Part shown: positions 1 through 9,924 of the stretch, piece by piece
Layout of the letters: the number at the start of each line of letters is the position of its first letter
Position numbering within the stretch: the stretch's first letter is position 1
Assembly (NCBI RefSeq): GCF_040371085.1
Contig: NZ_JAMBMT010000001.1
Coordinates: 744,001 to 808,000 of the forward strand
Length of the DNA stretch: 64,000 nt
Direction of reading: 5' to 3'
Origin: Psychrobacter sp. AH5
GTDB lineage: Bacteria; Pseudomonadota; Gammaproteobacteria; Pseudomonadales; Moraxellaceae
Notes under the pieces: generated by a model
Databases searched by the model: none
What the model was told of the DNA's origin: nothing
Seen by the model: only the letters and a program-made list of their open reading frames with translations
Program-made: the position numbers and the translations under genes

Positions 1-573
1 ATCACTACTATTAGCGCCGCTTTTATTAGGCTCTTTATCGCCTGTTTGCTGACTGCTTTTTATAGCAATAGGAGGCTTATGGTTGATGGGGACTTGAGCG
101 GCGGGCGTGGTAGTGGTTTTATGGTCAGTAGCGGCTTGTTTAGGAGAATAGCCAATAGCTTTATAAATAAGCGCTACCGCGTCGTCCAAATCAAAAGGCT
201 TGGGTAGATAATCAAAAGCGCCTGCTTGGTAGCTATTAATCGCTGAGCTAAGGTCTGAGTGCGCGGTCATAATAACGATAGGCAGCTTAGGAAAATGCTT
301 ATTGACCCAGTCACTAAAGGAGAGTCCGTCCATCATCGGCATACGAATATCAGTAAGGATGACATCGGGTAAGGCCGCTCTTGACTCGCGCTGCGCTAGG
401 ATATCATTGAGCCGAGTCCAGGCCGCTTGAGCTTGTACAAAGCTAATTACCTCTAGATTGGCATCGCTAAAAGTATCATTTAATACCAGACGCAAAGCGG
501 CATCATCATCGATAAGCCACAGGGTCGCTACGGTAGTTACCGCACTAGCTTGCAAGTTATTATCAACAGTCAT
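1..573 (-). CDS. ntrC: Nitrogen regulation response regulator NtrC, N-terminal part (cut by window edge)
   Basis: Transcription factor of the NtrB-NtrC pair, which activates sigma-54 promoters of nitrogen-assimilation genes when phosphorylated. About 191 codons are visible, starting at the ATG at 573 and running off the window at base 1. The receiver domain fills residues 17-140: acidic pocket LIDDD, phospho-acceptor Asp75 in LTDIRMPMMDG, and the conserved Lys in LPKPFD. A Thr/Pro/Lys-rich linker follows, and the expected AAA+ and Fis-type DNA-binding domains lie outside. The gene is 93 bases downstream of ntrB on the same strand, the usual order. The assignment to NtrC rather than another receiver/AAA+ regulator rests on the receiver sequence and on the NtrB partner. 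Confidence 0.88.
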   Translation of the reverse strand, partial: MTVDNNLQASAVTTVATLWLIDDDAALRLVLNDTFSDANLEVISFVQAQAAWTRLNDILAQRESRAALPDVILTDIRMPMMDGLSFSDWVNKHFPKLPIVIMTAHSDLSSAINSYQAGAFDYLPKPFDLDDAVALIYKAIGYSPKQAATDHKTTTTPAAQVPINHKPPIAIKSSQQTGDKEPNKSGANSSD

Positions 574-666
574 ATAAAGGCCTAATGTGCTATAGAATCA
601 AGATATACCCAAAGGTGTGATACAAAATAGTACGCTTTAAATAATAGTAGCATAAGCTAGCAATCT

Positions 667-1875
667 CTACTGACGATCTAAAGGCTGCGCAAAAGGCAGG
701 TAGAGGACAAAGCTAGTTTGGTTATCGTCCTCATCGAGCGCTGAGCTGACCTCAATCATACCATGATGGCGGCTGACGATATCTTGTACAATCGCTAAGC
801 CCAAACCTGTTCCGGCAGCGCGGCTAGTAACCATGGGGAAAAATATTTGTTCAATAAACGCCGGATCAATACCGCTGCCATTATCGGTAATGCTAATTTG
901 CAGTACTTGCTTATGCTGCTGATGACCTATAGTGTGCTGAAACGCGACACGGGTTTGAATAGAGAGCTTTGGGTAATAAGCTTGCCGTTGGTCTGCTAAA
1001 GACAGCTGCTCTTCGTACTCAGTCATAGATTCGCACGCATTATTCACTAGATTCAAAAACAGCTGAATTAACTGGTCTCTATCCGCCTCTAGCTCTGGCA
1101 ATGATAAATCGTAATCGCGGTGTAAGGTAATATTGGGATATTGGCTGAGCATTAAAGTCAAAACGTGCTCTAGCGGCTGATGAATATTGAGCTTCTGCCA
1201 ATTAGCGAGCTGATTGGAGCCTAGTAGTTGTCCGATTAAATCAGTTAGGCGGTCGGTCTCATTGATAATAACATCGCTATAAGTCTGTAGCTTTTGCTTT
1301 AGAGTCTGCTCGTTAAGCTTATTAAATTGACGCTCTAATAATTGCGCCGCGCCGCGAATACCTGCTAAGGGGTTTTTGACCTCATGAGCGACTGAACGCA
1401 GCATTTGCCGGGCGACACTATATTGTTGCTGCTGACGCTGCTCATCAGTGATACGACTTTGCCGGTCTTTGCCCCACATCTCAACGATAAAGTAACTTTC
1501 GCTCTCATAAGTGACCGGCGTGACGCTATAGTCTATCAATAGCGGCGCGCTAGGATTTGATGAGCGCTTTATAGTGTGATCGTGAGTGATAAAAGGCTGC
1601 TGATACTGCTGCGCTTGGCAAAAGCGTTCCGTCAGCGAATCGGTTGATAAGTGATCGGTCTTTGTGCATTTATTATTTAGCTCTTTAGGCGCAAGCAAAT
1701 TCAGTACCGATTGCTCTAATAATCTACTATAACTGATAGCTAATAGCTGCTCTGCCTGAGCGTTGACCCACTTAATATGTAGCGACTCATCGATCCATAA
1801 AATAGCGGTAAACAACTGCTGCGAGATAAAGGCTAAGTCTGGCGTGCGCGCAGAAGCTGCTAAATGACTGATCAT
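667..1875 (-). CDS. ntrB: Nitrogen regulation sensor histidine kinase NtrB (GlnL)
   Basis: Cytoplasmic histidine kinase/phosphatase that controls NtrC in response to PII. An N-terminal PAS-like region (about residues 10-140) is followed by an H-box with the phospho-acceptor His in SVAHEVKNPLAG (residue 164 from this start), an N-box (NLVNNACESM) and G-boxes (DNGSGID, GTGLGLAIV). No membrane segment is seen, as expected for NtrB. The open frame extends 10 codons further up to a TTG at 1905, but the ATG at 1875 has an AGG about 8 bases upstream and is preferred. It is transcribed away from rimO and is followed by ntrC. glnA, often the upstream neighbour, is not here. Confidence 0.92.
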   Translation of the reverse strand: MISHLAASARTPDLAFISQQLFTAILWIDESLHIKWVNAQAEQLLAISYSRLLEQSVLNLLAPKELNNKCTKTDHLSTDSLTERFCQAQQYQQPFITHDHTIKRSSNPSAPLLIDYSVTPVTYESESYFIVEMWGKDRQSRITDEQRQQQQYSVARQMLRSVAHEVKNPLAGIRGAAQLLERQFNKLNEQTLKQKLQTYSDVIINETDRLTDLIGQLLGSNQLANWQKLNIHQPLEHVLTLMLSQYPNITLHRDYDLSLPELEADRDQLIQLFLNLVNNACESMTEYEEQLSLADQRQAYYPKLSIQTRVAFQHTIGHQQHKQVLQISITDNGSGIDPAFIEQIFFPMVTSRAAGTGLGLAIVQDIVSRHHGMIEVSSALDEDDNQTSFVLYLPFAQPLDRQ

Positions 1876-1994
1876 AAAAAAGCCTATAGAGTAAAATGAC
1901 GCCAAGTTTTAGGCGCTGATGATTTAAACCTAAACATTTAACCACAAATCAACAGGATAGCGCGGCAAAACTAGCGGTTATCACAAAAAAAACG

Positions 1995-2000
1995 TACAAT
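1995..2000 (+). promoter_or_regulatory. Putative -10 element of the rimO promoter
   Basis: TACAAT lies 35 bases before the preferred rimO start. The hexamer contains the first two bases of an upstream in-frame ATG at 1999, so that ATG would not be on the transcript if this -10 is used. The -35 region 17 bases upstream (TAGCGG) is poor, so confidence is modest. Confidence 0.35.
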
Positions 2001-2034
2001 GCGCTCAGCCATTTTATCTCAAGCAAGGTTCGCT

Positions 2035-3606
2035 ATGTCCAAAACTTCTACACCCGCCGCTGATAGTATTTCTGCTTATTCAACAAACGCCGCCGCTCAA
2101 GTATTGAAAAATACCGCTAGCGTGTTCAATCCTGCCACATCAAATTTAAGTCAGCGCACTGAGTCTAATGAGCCTTATCATCATAAGGCCAACCATAACC
2201 AAAACCGTAGTATCGAACAAAGCGGCGAGAGTAGTGGCAATGCTGCAACTGCTAATGCTCTAACAACGGCGCCAAAGATTGGTTTTGTGTCTTTAGGCTG
2301 CCCAAAAGCTTTGGTCGATAGCGAGCGTATTATCACAGAATTAAGCCGCGATGGCTATCAAGTGGCAAGCGACTATGACGGCGCTGATTTGGTAGTAGTG
2401 AATACTTGCGGCTTTATTGAGTCAGCGGTACAAGAGTCGCTCGATGCCATTGGTGAGGCGATTAGTAAAAACGGTAAAGTCATTGTCACTGGCTGCTTGG
2501 GCAAAGAGGCGGAGAAGATTAGAGCCATGCATCCAGCCGTTTTGGCGGTGACGGGCGCGCATGCTTATGATGAAGTAATCACCGCGGTGGCTCAGCATGT
2601 GCCACGTCCTTATAAAGAAAAAGATAAAGACTACAATCCCAAAATAGATTTGATCAACGAAGCGGGCATTAAATTAACGCCTAGCCATTACGCGTATCTA
2701 AAGATATCCGAGGGCTGCAATCACCGTTGTACTTTTTGTATTATTCCAAGCTTACGCGGTGATTTAGTCTCGCGTCCTATTGATAATGTGATGAATGAAG
2801 CACTGGCACTCAAAAATGCTGGGGTAAAAGAGCTGTTAATCATCTCGCAAGATACTTCCGCTTACGGCTTGGATTTGAAATATAAAACTAGCTTTTGGAA
2901 TGGCATGCCTATTAAGTCCAAATTCTATGACATGTGCCAAGCGCTGAATCAGCTTGGTATTTGGGTACGTTTGCATTACGTTTATCCGTATCCCCACGTT
3001 GATAAAGTCGTTGAGTTAATGAGCGAAGGTAGGCTGCTGCCTTATCTAGATATTCCCTTTCAACACGCAAGCCCTAGTATCCTCAAAGCCATGAAACGTC
3101 CAGCTCATAGCGAAAATACCTTAGCACGTATTAAAGCATGGCGTGCGATTTGTCCTGATATCGTTATTCGCTCCACTTTCGTGGTTGGCTTCCCTGGCGA
3201 GACCGAAGAGGACTTTCAATGTTTGCTTGACTGGCTGGTGGAGGCGCGTCTAGATCGCGTTGGCGCTTTTACTTATTCAGAGGTAGAAGGCGCGGTCGCA
3301 AATGATTTGCCTAATCCGGTGCCAGAAGCGGTGAAGCAGGAGCGCTACGAGCGTTTCATGGCGCTACAGCAACAGATCTCAGCACAAAAATTGCAAGAAA
3401 AAGTTGGCAAAACGCTGCAAGTACTAGTCGATGAGATTGACACAGAAGAGAATATTGCTATTTGTCGCAGCTATGCTGATGCGCCAGAGATTGACGGTCA
3501 TGTCTATGTCGATAATATTGACGCTGCTGTAAAAGTTGGGCAATTTATAACAGTGACTATCGATGATGCTAGCGAGTATGATTTATTTGCCAGCTACAAT
3601 GAGTAA
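2035..3606 (+). CDS. rimO: Ribosomal protein S12 methylthiotransferase RimO
   Basis: Radical-SAM enzyme that methylthiolates the conserved Asp of ribosomal protein S12, using two [4Fe-4S] clusters. The MTTase domain begins near residue 82 ([16 protein letters not shown]) with cluster cysteines 89, 125 and 154. The radical-SAM motif CNHRCTFC is at 228-235, and a C-terminal TRAM region ends the protein. LGCPKALVD and the S12-type core distinguish it from MiaB. The start at 2035 has an AAGG upstream; an in-frame ATG at 1999 overlaps a possible -10 hexamer and is less likely. Either way there are about 80-90 Ser/Asn/Ala-rich, probably disordered residues before the catalytic domain, making 523 residues against roughly 440 in E. 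coli. Confidence 0.95.
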   Translation: MSKTSTPAADSISAYSTNAAAQVLKNTASVFNPATSNLSQRTESNEPYHHKANHNQNRSIEQSGESSGNAATANALTTAPKIGFVSLGCPKALVDSERIITELSRDGYQVASDYDGADLVVVNTCGFIESAVQESLDAIGEAISKNGKVIVTGCLGKEAEKIRAMHPAVLAVTGAHAYDEVITAVAQHVPRPYKEKDKDYNPKIDLINEAGIKLTPSHYAYLKISEGCNHRCTFCIIPSLRGDLVSRPIDNVMNEALALKNAGVKELLIISQDTSAYGLDLKYKTSFWNGMPIKSKFYDMCQALNQLGIWVRLHYVYPYPHVDKVVELMSEGRLLPYLDIPFQHASPSILKAMKRPAHSENTLARIKAWRAICPDIVIRSTFVVGFPGETEEDFQCLLDWLVEARLDRVGAFTYSEVEGAVANDLPNPVPEAVKQERYERFMALQQQISAQKLQEKVGKTLQVLVDEIDTEENIAICRSYADAPEIDGHVYVDNIDAAVKVGQFITVTIDDASEYDLFASYNE

Positions 3607-3667
3607 CTAGCAGAGCGACTTTGTAGATAGACGCTGGGCTAGTAATGACACTGATAATCAATGAAAA

Positions 3668-3698
3668 TTGCCCAATAGCGAGTAGTTTTTGCTACAAT
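3668..3698 (+). promoter_or_regulatory. Possible sigma-70 promoter upstream of pyrH
   Basis: TTGCCC at 3668-3673 and TACAAT at 3693-3698 are separated by 19 bases, longer than the optimum. They lie in the 180-base gap before pyrH. A promoter here would be expected because the usual upstream partners rpsB and tsf are absent. Confidence 0.35.
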
Positions 3699-3785
3699 TA
3701 GCGCAATTTGACTCAGTTCAAATATAAGCTAATGAAATTATTTAAATAATGATTAACTAACGACTAATGATGAAAAGGTACTCTT

Positions 3786-4511
3786 ATGTCTGATAAAAAT
3801 CCCCGTTATTCGCGTATCTTGCTCAAGCTGTCAGGTGAGGCCTTAGCGGGCGGCAAAGACATGGGTATCGATACCGAAGTATTGGACAAAATGAGCTTAT
3901 CTATTGCCCACTTGCGCGGTCTTGGAGTGCAAGTGGGTATCGTTGTCGGCGGCGGTAATTTATATCGCGGCGCGCAACTACAGCAAGAGGGTTTGGTTGG
4001 AAGAGTTACTGGTGATCAGATGGGCATGCTAGCGACCGTTATGAACGGCCTTGCGATGCGTGATGCGCTTGAGCGCCGCAATATCAAAACCCGCTTGATG
4101 TCAGCTTTGCCAATCGGCGAGGTCACTGAGAGCTATAGCAGCCGTAACGCTATTCGCTACTTAAAAAACGGTGAGGTTTGTATCTTTGTCGCCGGTACGG
4201 GTAATCCCTTCTTTACTACCGACACTGCCGCCTGTCTGCGCGGTATCGAGATCGAAGCTGGGTTAATTTTGAAAGCCACTAAAGTTGATGGCGTTTATAA
4301 TAAAGATCCAAGCTTACATAGCGATGCGACTAAGTATGATGGCCTAACTTTTGATGAAGTGCTCGAGCAAAAGCTTGGCGTCATGGATCTGACCGCTATT
4401 GCTTTGTGCCGTGAGCACAATGTGCCCTTACAAGTGTTCGATATGACCAAACCAAATGCTTTATTAAATGTGGTCATGGGCGAGAACGAAGGCACCCGTG
4501 TTTATCACTAA
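3786..4511 (+). CDS. pyrH: UMP kinase
   Basis: Hexameric bacterial uridylate kinase of the amino-acid-kinase fold; phosphorylates UMP to UDP for pyrimidine nucleotide synthesis. The 241-residue length is standard. The N-terminal [11 protein letters not shown] nucleotide-binding segment, [25 protein letters not shown] and the C-terminal TKVDGVY/DPSLH region are all present. The start is supported by an AAAGGT ribosome site 7 bases before the ATG. frr follows 73 bases later, the widely conserved pyrH-frr pair; upstream, rimO stands where rpsB-tsf are found in many relatives. Confidence 0.97.
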   Translation: MSDKNPRYSRILLKLSGEALAGGKDMGIDTEVLDKMSLSIAHLRGLGVQVGIVVGGGNLYRGAQLQQEGLVGRVTGDQMGMLATVMNGLAMRDALERRNIKTRLMSALPIGEVTESYSSRNAIRYLKNGEVCIFVAGTGNPFFTTDTAACLRGIEIEAGLILKATKVDGVYNKDPSLHSDATKYDGLTFDEVLEQKLGVMDLTAIALCREHNVPLQVFDMTKPNALLNVVMGENEGTRVYH

Positions 4512-4584
4512 TCTATATCTAGCTATACCTTTCAAAAAATGATTAACCACAAATATTATCGTATAGATAAATTAAGGAAATATG

Positions 4585-5139
4585 ATGATTAAAGAGATTA
4601 AGCAAGACGGCGAAGAGCGCATGAAAAAGACCATAGATGCTTTAGAGAGCACCTTTAGTAAAGTGCGTACCGGCCGGGCTCACCCTGGTATGCTATCAGG
4701 TATTATGGTCAGCTATTATGGTGCTGATACGCCACTTAACCAAGTGGCTAGCGTCAACGTTGAGGATTCGCGCACACTATTAGTGCAGCCCTTTGATCGT
4801 ACTATGGTACAAGCAGTAGATAAGGCTATTCGTGAGGCGGATTTGGGTTTGAACCCGATGACTGCTGATGTTATCCGTGTACCGATGCCATCTTTGACAG
4901 AAGAAACTCGCCGTGATATGCAAAAATTGGCCCGCGGTGAAGCGGAAAACAGCCGCGTCTCTATCCGCAATATCCGCCGTGATATGATGAATGATATCAA
5001 AGATCTAGCCAAAGAAAAAGAGATCTCAGAAGATGATGAGCGCCGTGCTAGCGATGACATTCAAAAAATCACGGACAAATATATCGATATTATTGATAGC
5101 AAACTGACCAAAAAAGAAAGCGATTTGATGGAAGTGTAA
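4585..5139 (+). CDS. frr: Ribosome recycling factor
   Basis: With EF-G, it splits post-termination ribosomes. It is 184 residues and almost wholly charged and helical, as the family is. The signature region [11 protein letters not shown] lies near residues 27-37, and the C-terminal helix carries [21 protein letters not shown]. Two adjacent ATGs occur at 4582 and 4585; the second has better spacing from AAGGAA (4574-4579) and begins [13 protein letters not shown], aligning with known RRF starts. It follows pyrH and is separated from uppS by a hairpin-bearing gap. Confidence 0.97.
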   Translation: MIKEIKQDGEERMKKTIDALESTFSKVRTGRAHPGMLSGIMVSYYGADTPLNQVASVNVEDSRTLLVQPFDRTMVQAVDKAIREADLGLNPMTADVIRVPMPSLTEETRRDMQKLARGEAENSRVSIRNIRRDMMNDIKDLAKEKEISEDDERRASDDIQKITDKYIDIIDSKLTKKESDLMEV

Positions 5140-5188
5140 ACTGCTTTTTAGGTTCAACGCAAAGTCCAAAACCTGAATATCAACTAAG

Positions 5189-5231
5189 AACTGGCCTCTT
5201 GCAAGTGCTATTGTCGAGACGCCAGTTTTTT
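5189..5231 (+). terminator. Hairpin with T-run between frr and uppS
   Basis: AACTGGC (5189-5195) pairs with GCCAGTT (5221-5227). Further partial pairing inside (TCTTGCAA with TTGTCGAGA, one bulge) gives a long stem followed by a T-run ending at 5231. It has the form of an intrinsic terminator or attenuator inside the cluster. Confidence 0.6.
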
Positions 5232-5282
5232 CATAGTTAGCTTTTATGGCTAAGAATTTATCATTATTAAGACGGTTAAACA

Positions 5283-6038
5283 ATGCTTACAGAAACCGAC
5301 ATAGATATAGAGCTCAAACCCAAGCATATTGCTATTATTATGGATGGCAATAACCGTTATGGAAAGCAAAATGCATTGGCTAAAGGCGAGGGCCATATAA
5401 AAGGCAAAGATGCGCTAGATCCTGTGGTCGAGTATTGCCGTGAAGTCGGTATTCAAGTATTGACCGTATTTGCTTTTTCTAGTGAGAACTGGCAGCGACC
5501 TCCCAGTGAGGTGGCATTGTTGATGCATCTGTTATCGGTGACTATCAGTGAGCAATTGCCGCGCATGCAAAAGTATCAAATTCAGCTGCGTTTTATCGGT
5601 GATCGTAGTCAGTTGTCTCAAGAGCTACAAGCGCAAATGGCGGATGCTGAAGCGCAAACCGCTCATTATCAAGCTATGAGTTTGGTCATCGCCATCAGCT
5701 ATGGCGGTCAGTGGGATATTGCCCATGCGGCAAAGCAGTTGGCCGAGCAAGTACAAGCCGGACAATTAGCTCTTGAACAGATCAGCAAAGAAAAACTGGG
5801 CGAGTATGTACAGCTAGCGGACGCGCCTGCTGTGGATATGCTGATTCGTACAGGCGGAGAGTACCGATTATCGAACTTTCTGTTATGGCAGTCCGCTTAT
5901 GCAGAGCTATTTTTTACGCAAACGCTATGGCCCAATTTTACTGCAGCAGAGCTGGCATCGATGATCCAAGAGTTCGCTCAGCGTCAACGCAGATTTGGTA
6001 AGACTAGTGAGCAAGTGGCTAGTCAAATGACTAATTAG
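5283..6038 (+). CDS. uppS: Isoprenyl transferase (undecaprenyl diphosphate synthase)
   Basis: cis-Prenyltransferase that extends farnesyl-PP with IPP to undecaprenyl-PP, the lipid carrier for peptidoglycan and surface polysaccharides. It has 251 residues. Family motifs are HIAIIMDGN (catalytic Asp near residue 20), FAFSSENWQRP, and the C-terminal LIRTGGEYRLSNFLLWQ and YAELFFT. The usual MDGNGRWA reads MDGNNRYG, a small departure beside the conserved Asp. The start is the ATG at 5283; no strong ribosome site is visible. It is followed by cdsA, the normal order. Confidence 0.95.
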   Translation: MLTETDIDIELKPKHIAIIMDGNNRYGKQNALAKGEGHIKGKDALDPVVEYCREVGIQVLTVFAFSSENWQRPPSEVALLMHLLSVTISEQLPRMQKYQIQLRFIGDRSQLSQELQAQMADAEAQTAHYQAMSLVIAISYGGQWDIAHAAKQLAEQVQAGQLALEQISKEKLGEYVQLADAPAVDMLIRTGGEYRLSNFLLWQSAYAELFFTQTLWPNFTAAELASMIQEFAQRQRRFGKTSEQVASQMTN

Positions 6039-6170
6039 TGTTTAGCGGATCACTAGCAAAAGAGTGGCTTAATAAGTTAAGTTAGGCGGTACGTTATGAG
6101 TGTCTGTCGACTCTCAGACATCCTATACTCCCTAAAGTTCTATTCATTATTAGTATAAGGCTTGATTGGT

Positions 6171-6980
6171 ATGTGGCAACGGATAAGAACAGCAATCGTC
6201 TTAATTATCATTGTAGGCATTGCTTTATTTGCAAGCCAAACGCCTATCTTTTTTGCGCCCCTGTTAGCCATTGGCGTGACGATTGCGGCGCATGAGTGGA
6301 CGAAACTTATACCTAAGTGGCGTCAGCCTACTGTGTTTGTACTGATAGTCTTAGCGCTGACTCTGGTCTCTATGCTGTTCTCAGCGACTTGGGTGTTATG
6401 GTGGATAGCTTCGTTAATAATATGGTTAATGGCATTATCGTGGGTCAGTAAGTTTCCGACCCATACTAATTGGTACGGCCGCAGGCTAGCGGTGATGGGT
6501 ATAGTCATATTAGTAGCTTCAATCACTGCGATGTTTTATCTGTGGCAACAGTCGCCTTGGTGGCTACTGTATGTGTTCTTATTAGTTTGGTGCGCAGACA
6601 GCGGGGCTTATTTTGTTGGTCGCAAATTGGGACGACGAAAAATGGCACCGAATGTCTCGCCGAATAAAAGCATGGAAGGCTTAGTAGGCGGAGTAGTGAC
6701 TGGCTTACTGGTAGTCATCGGTATTAGCGTCTTTATGCTCAAGTTAAACGGAGTCGCGTTGCTAGCCTTTGTAGCCTTATCAGTAGTCACTATTTTGATA
6801 TCGGTATTAGGCGATTTGTTTGAGTCTATGCTCAAACGCCGTGCCAAAGTCAAAGACTCGGGTACTATTTTGCCAGGACACGGCGGCATATTGGATCGTA
6901 TTGATTCCTTGCTGTCTGCTACGCCGATATTTGCGTTAGGGTTTGTAGGCTTGCAGCAACTGGGCTTATTGATCGTTTGA
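6171..6980 (+). CDS. cdsA: Phosphatidate cytidylyltransferase (CDP-diglyceride synthase)
   Basis: Integral inner-membrane enzyme that makes CDP-diacylglycerol from phosphatidate and CTP, feeding all phospholipid synthesis. The 269 residues are mostly hydrophobic helices. The family signature is near the C-terminus: GDLFESMLKRRAKVKDSG, PGHGGILDRIDSL. The open frame begins at a TTG (6162), but the ATG at 6171 sits about 10 bases after TAAGG and is preferred. It lies in the uppS-cdsA-dxr-rseP run. Confidence 0.95.
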   Translation: MWQRIRTAIVLIIIVGIALFASQTPIFFAPLLAIGVTIAAHEWTKLIPKWRQPTVFVLIVLALTLVSMLFSATWVLWWIASLIIWLMALSWVSKFPTHTNWYGRRLAVMGIVILVASITAMFYLWQQSPWWLLYVFLLVWCADSGAYFVGRKLGRRKMAPNVSPNKSMEGLVGGVVTGLLVVIGISVFMLKLNGVALLAFVALSVVTILISVLGDLFESMLKRRAKVKDSGTILPGHGGILDRIDSLLSATPIFALGFVGLQQLGLLIV

Positions 6981-7030
6981 TAAGCTGTTTTTGTATTGAG
7001 ATTATTGTAATATTATAGGCAAGATAAGTT

Positions 7031-8239
7031 ATGACTGACAGACAACGCATTGCTGTACTTGGCGCGACCGGCTCTATTGGCGATAGCACCTTGGCTATTT
7101 TGGCAGCGCACCGTGATGATTTTGAGGTTTATGCGTTATCCGGCTATCAGCGTTTAGATAAATTATTACAGCTTTGTCAAAAGTTTAAGCCTAGCCGCGT
7201 TTGTGTGCCTTTAGATAAGGTAGATGAGTTTGCCGCTAAGCTTATGCAGGCGGGACTGGCTACTGAGGTTATCGGCGGTATAGCAGGGCTTGATGATATG
7301 GCCTCGGACAGCGCGGTAGATACCGTAGTGGCCGCTATTGTTGGCGCCGCCGGTTTGCCCTCGACACTCGCCGCTGCCCGTGCTGGCAAGCGAATTCTAC
7401 TCGCCAATAAAGAGGCGTTAGTGATGGCAGGGCAAGTGCTAATCTCACTAGTCAAGACTCATGGCGCGACCTTATTGCCAATTGATTCTGAGCATAATGC
7501 GATCTTTCAATGCTTGCCGCCATCCATTCAACAAGATAATAGTCAAATTCATCAGCCTTATCACGGCGTACGTAAGCTTTGGCTAACCGCTTCTGGCGGG
7601 CCTTTTTTGCATCACTCTTTTGAGCATATGCAGCAAGCAGGAGTGGCTGAGGCTATCAAACATCCTAATTGGTCGATGGGGCAGAAGATATCTGTCGATT
7701 CAGCAACGATGATGAATAAAGGGCTTGAGCTGATTGAAGCTTGTCATTTATTTGATTTGAGTGAGGATAAGATAAATGTGGTCATTCATCCACAAAGTAT
7801 CATTCACTCGATGGTAGAATATAGTGATGGCAGCTTTTTGGCGCAGCTAGGTAGCCCTGATATGAAGACGCCGATTGCTCATGCGCTAAGCTATCCAAAG
7901 CGTATCGATAGTGGCGCGCAGCCGCTAGATCTATTTGCATTAAGCGCGCTTGAGTTTATCGCCCCAGATCTGCAAAAGTTCGCCTGTTTGCGTTTAGCTC
8001 GGCAAGCGATGCAAGCAGGAACTCAAGCTACCAATGTGTTAAACGCCGCTAATGAGATAGCAGTCGCCGCATTTTTGCAGCAGCGTATTCGTTTAACCGA
8101 CATCGCAGCTATCAATGAGCAAACCCTTAATCAAGTTGTCGTTCCAGCTTTGGCAAGTGATGCTAGCATTGAGGATATCTTAGCTATTGATCAAGCTGCT
8201 CGTCGTTATGCTGAGACAGTGGTAGCTCAGCTGGCTTGA
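7031..8239 (+). CDS. dxr: 1-deoxy-D-xylulose 5-phosphate reductoisomerase
   Basis: Second enzyme of the MEP isoprenoid pathway; converts DXP to MEP with NADPH. It has 402 residues. The NADPH-binding GATGSIG is at 11-17; LLANKEALVMAG, the metal-site segment LPIDSEHNAIFQCL, TASGGPF and HPNWSMGQKISVDSATMMNKGLE are also present. It is 50 bases after cdsA and 40 before rseP, so probably co-transcribed. The product pathway feeds UppS upstream. Confidence 0.97.
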   Translation: MTDRQRIAVLGATGSIGDSTLAILAAHRDDFEVYALSGYQRLDKLLQLCQKFKPSRVCVPLDKVDEFAAKLMQAGLATEVIGGIAGLDDMASDSAVDTVVAAIVGAAGLPSTLAAARAGKRILLANKEALVMAGQVLISLVKTHGATLLPIDSEHNAIFQCLPPSIQQDNSQIHQPYHGVRKLWLTASGGPFLHHSFEHMQQAGVAEAIKHPNWSMGQKISVDSATMMNKGLELIEACHLFDLSEDKINVVIHPQSIIHSMVEYSDGSFLAQLGSPDMKTPIAHALSYPKRIDSGAQPLDLFALSALEFIAPDLQKFACLRLARQAMQAGTQATNVLNAANEIAVAAFLQQRIRLTDIAAINEQTLNQVVVPALASDASIEDILAIDQAARRYAETVVAQLA

Positions 8240-8279
8240 TCCGATATCAAATCATCATGCCTTAAATTGAGAGACGCTT

Positions 8280-9662
8280 ATGACTTTTATACTTACCTTG
8301 CTTGCGGCTATATTCGTTCTTGGGCCTCTTATTGCTTTACACGAGTGGGGTCATTATATCGTTGCGCGCTTATGCGGCGTCAAAGTCTTAACTTATTCTA
8401 TCGGCTTTGGTCCCAAAATCGCTGGCTGGACCAGTAAACGTAGCGGTATTGATTATCGAATATCTGCTTTACCACTTGGCGGTTATGTCAAGATGCTCGA
8501 TGAGCGTGAAGGTGAGGTAGCCGAACACGAGCAGCATTTAGCCTTTAATCGCCAGCATCCGCTAAAAAAAATCGCCGTGGTAGCCGCCGGTCCTATCATG
8601 AACTTTATCATCGCTATTGCTCTATTTTGGGTACTGTTTATGACGCCCTCAGAGCAGCTAGCGACGAACATAGGACAGGTGTTACCCGATACGCCAGCGG
8701 CAATGGCAAAGCTACCTACTGGCGATAAAATTGTCGCTATTGACGGTCATGAGGTGCAGACCTGGGAAGGTATCAACTATCGACTAGCCGGACGCATGGG
8801 TGAGAGCACCAATATTAGTATCACCTTGCAATCGCTAGCTGCAGAGTCAAATGAGGGTGCGCGCACTACCTATCAAGCACCAGTGGCCAACTTTATGCAA
8901 GGCGCTGCTCAGGGCAAAGATGCGCTTAGTAGCTTTGGGGTGCTTCCTTGGCAGCCGACTATTGAGCCCATTATTGGCGGGTTAAGCGCTGATGGCGCTG
9001 CTAGTCTGCAAGGGTTACAAGTCGGCGATCAGATTACTGCCATCAATGGGACGCCTATCAATGATTGGATTAGTGCCACCCGTATCATTCGTGATAGCCC
9101 AGAGGTGCTGCTTAATTTTACCGTGCTGCGTGATGGCAAATCGCTGCAGCTACAAATCATGCCGCAAGGCAAAAAAGATAATCTAGGCAATCAGTTTGGT
9201 CAGATTGGTGCTATGGTTGCTCAAAGCGATATCGTTATTCCTGATGCCTACAAAAATACCGTGGTTTATGGCCCAGGCGAGTCTTTAATTAAGTCATTTG
9301 AGAAGACAGAGCAGTTAGCAGTGATGACGGTTAGCTCTATGGGTAAGATGCTCTCAGGCATGATAGGGCTTGAGAATTTATCAGGGCCGATTACTATTGC
9401 CAAAGTCGCTAAGCAAAGCTTTGATATCAGTTGGGAGATGGTGTTATCTACTGCCGCCTTAATTAGCTTAAGCTTAGCGGTGCTAAATTTATTACCAATT
9501 CCTGTACTAGATGGCGGTCATATTGTCTATTATGTCATTGAGCTGATTCGAGGCAAGCCTTTGCCAGAAGGCGTACAAGTAGCAGGCTTAAATATAGGTC
9601 TACTCTTGCTAGCAGGTTTCATGGTGTTAGCGATTGGTAATGATATTAGCCGGCTTTTTTAG
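8280..9662 (+). CDS. rseP: Site-2 intramembrane zinc metalloprotease RseP
   Basis: Inner-membrane protease that performs the second cut of anti-sigma factor RseA-type proteins in the envelope stress response and clears signal-peptide remnants. The zinc motif HEWGH is at residues 21-25 in the first membrane segment; the second zinc ligand is Asp411 in LDGGH. Two PDZ-like periplasmic regions lie between (one around GQVLPDTPAAMAKL, a second around GLSADGAASLQGLQVGD). Four membrane segments fit the family. It stands between dxr and bamA, the standard place. Confidence 0.96.
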   Translation: MTFILTLLAAIFVLGPLIALHEWGHYIVARLCGVKVLTYSIGFGPKIAGWTSKRSGIDYRISALPLGGYVKMLDEREGEVAEHEQHLAFNRQHPLKKIAVVAAGPIMNFIIAIALFWVLFMTPSEQLATNIGQVLPDTPAAMAKLPTGDKIVAIDGHEVQTWEGINYRLAGRMGESTNISITLQSLAAESNEGARTTYQAPVANFMQGAAQGKDALSSFGVLPWQPTIEPIIGGLSADGAASLQGLQVGDQITAINGTPINDWISATRIIRDSPEVLLNFTVLRDGKSLQLQIMPQGKKDNLGNQFGQIGAMVAQSDIVIPDAYKNTVVYGPGESLIKSFEKTEQLAVMTVSSMGKMLSGMIGLENLSGPITIAKVAKQSFDISWEMVLSTAALISLSLAVLNLLPIPVLDGGHIVYYVIELIRGKPLPEGVQVAGLNIGLLLLAGFMVLAIGNDISRLF

Positions 9663-9924
9663 CTTATGCTCACGCGACTTATCAGGCTAGATGCGCTACA
9701 CTAACGCCTGCACAGGATTGAGACGTACGTTTTGTAAGCAGCAACGAGCAAGGCGGATAGCTACTACCATTTACTAAAGATAATTTTTAGTTTATTTTGT
9801 GGTGCGTTTTATATAAAGTGTTCTAACTCTATCTTAATCAGTCGCCAATAGCGCCTTAATTGAGCTGGACAAAACACGCTTTTTCACTTAACTTATGCAA
9901 GTTTTTTATTGACGGATAGTATTT

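Noticed and set aside
4716..5060. 114-codon minus-strand frame over frr
   Set aside because: It lies wholly within frr on the other strand, is Ser/Arg-rich as expected for an antisense shadow, and has no ribosome site.
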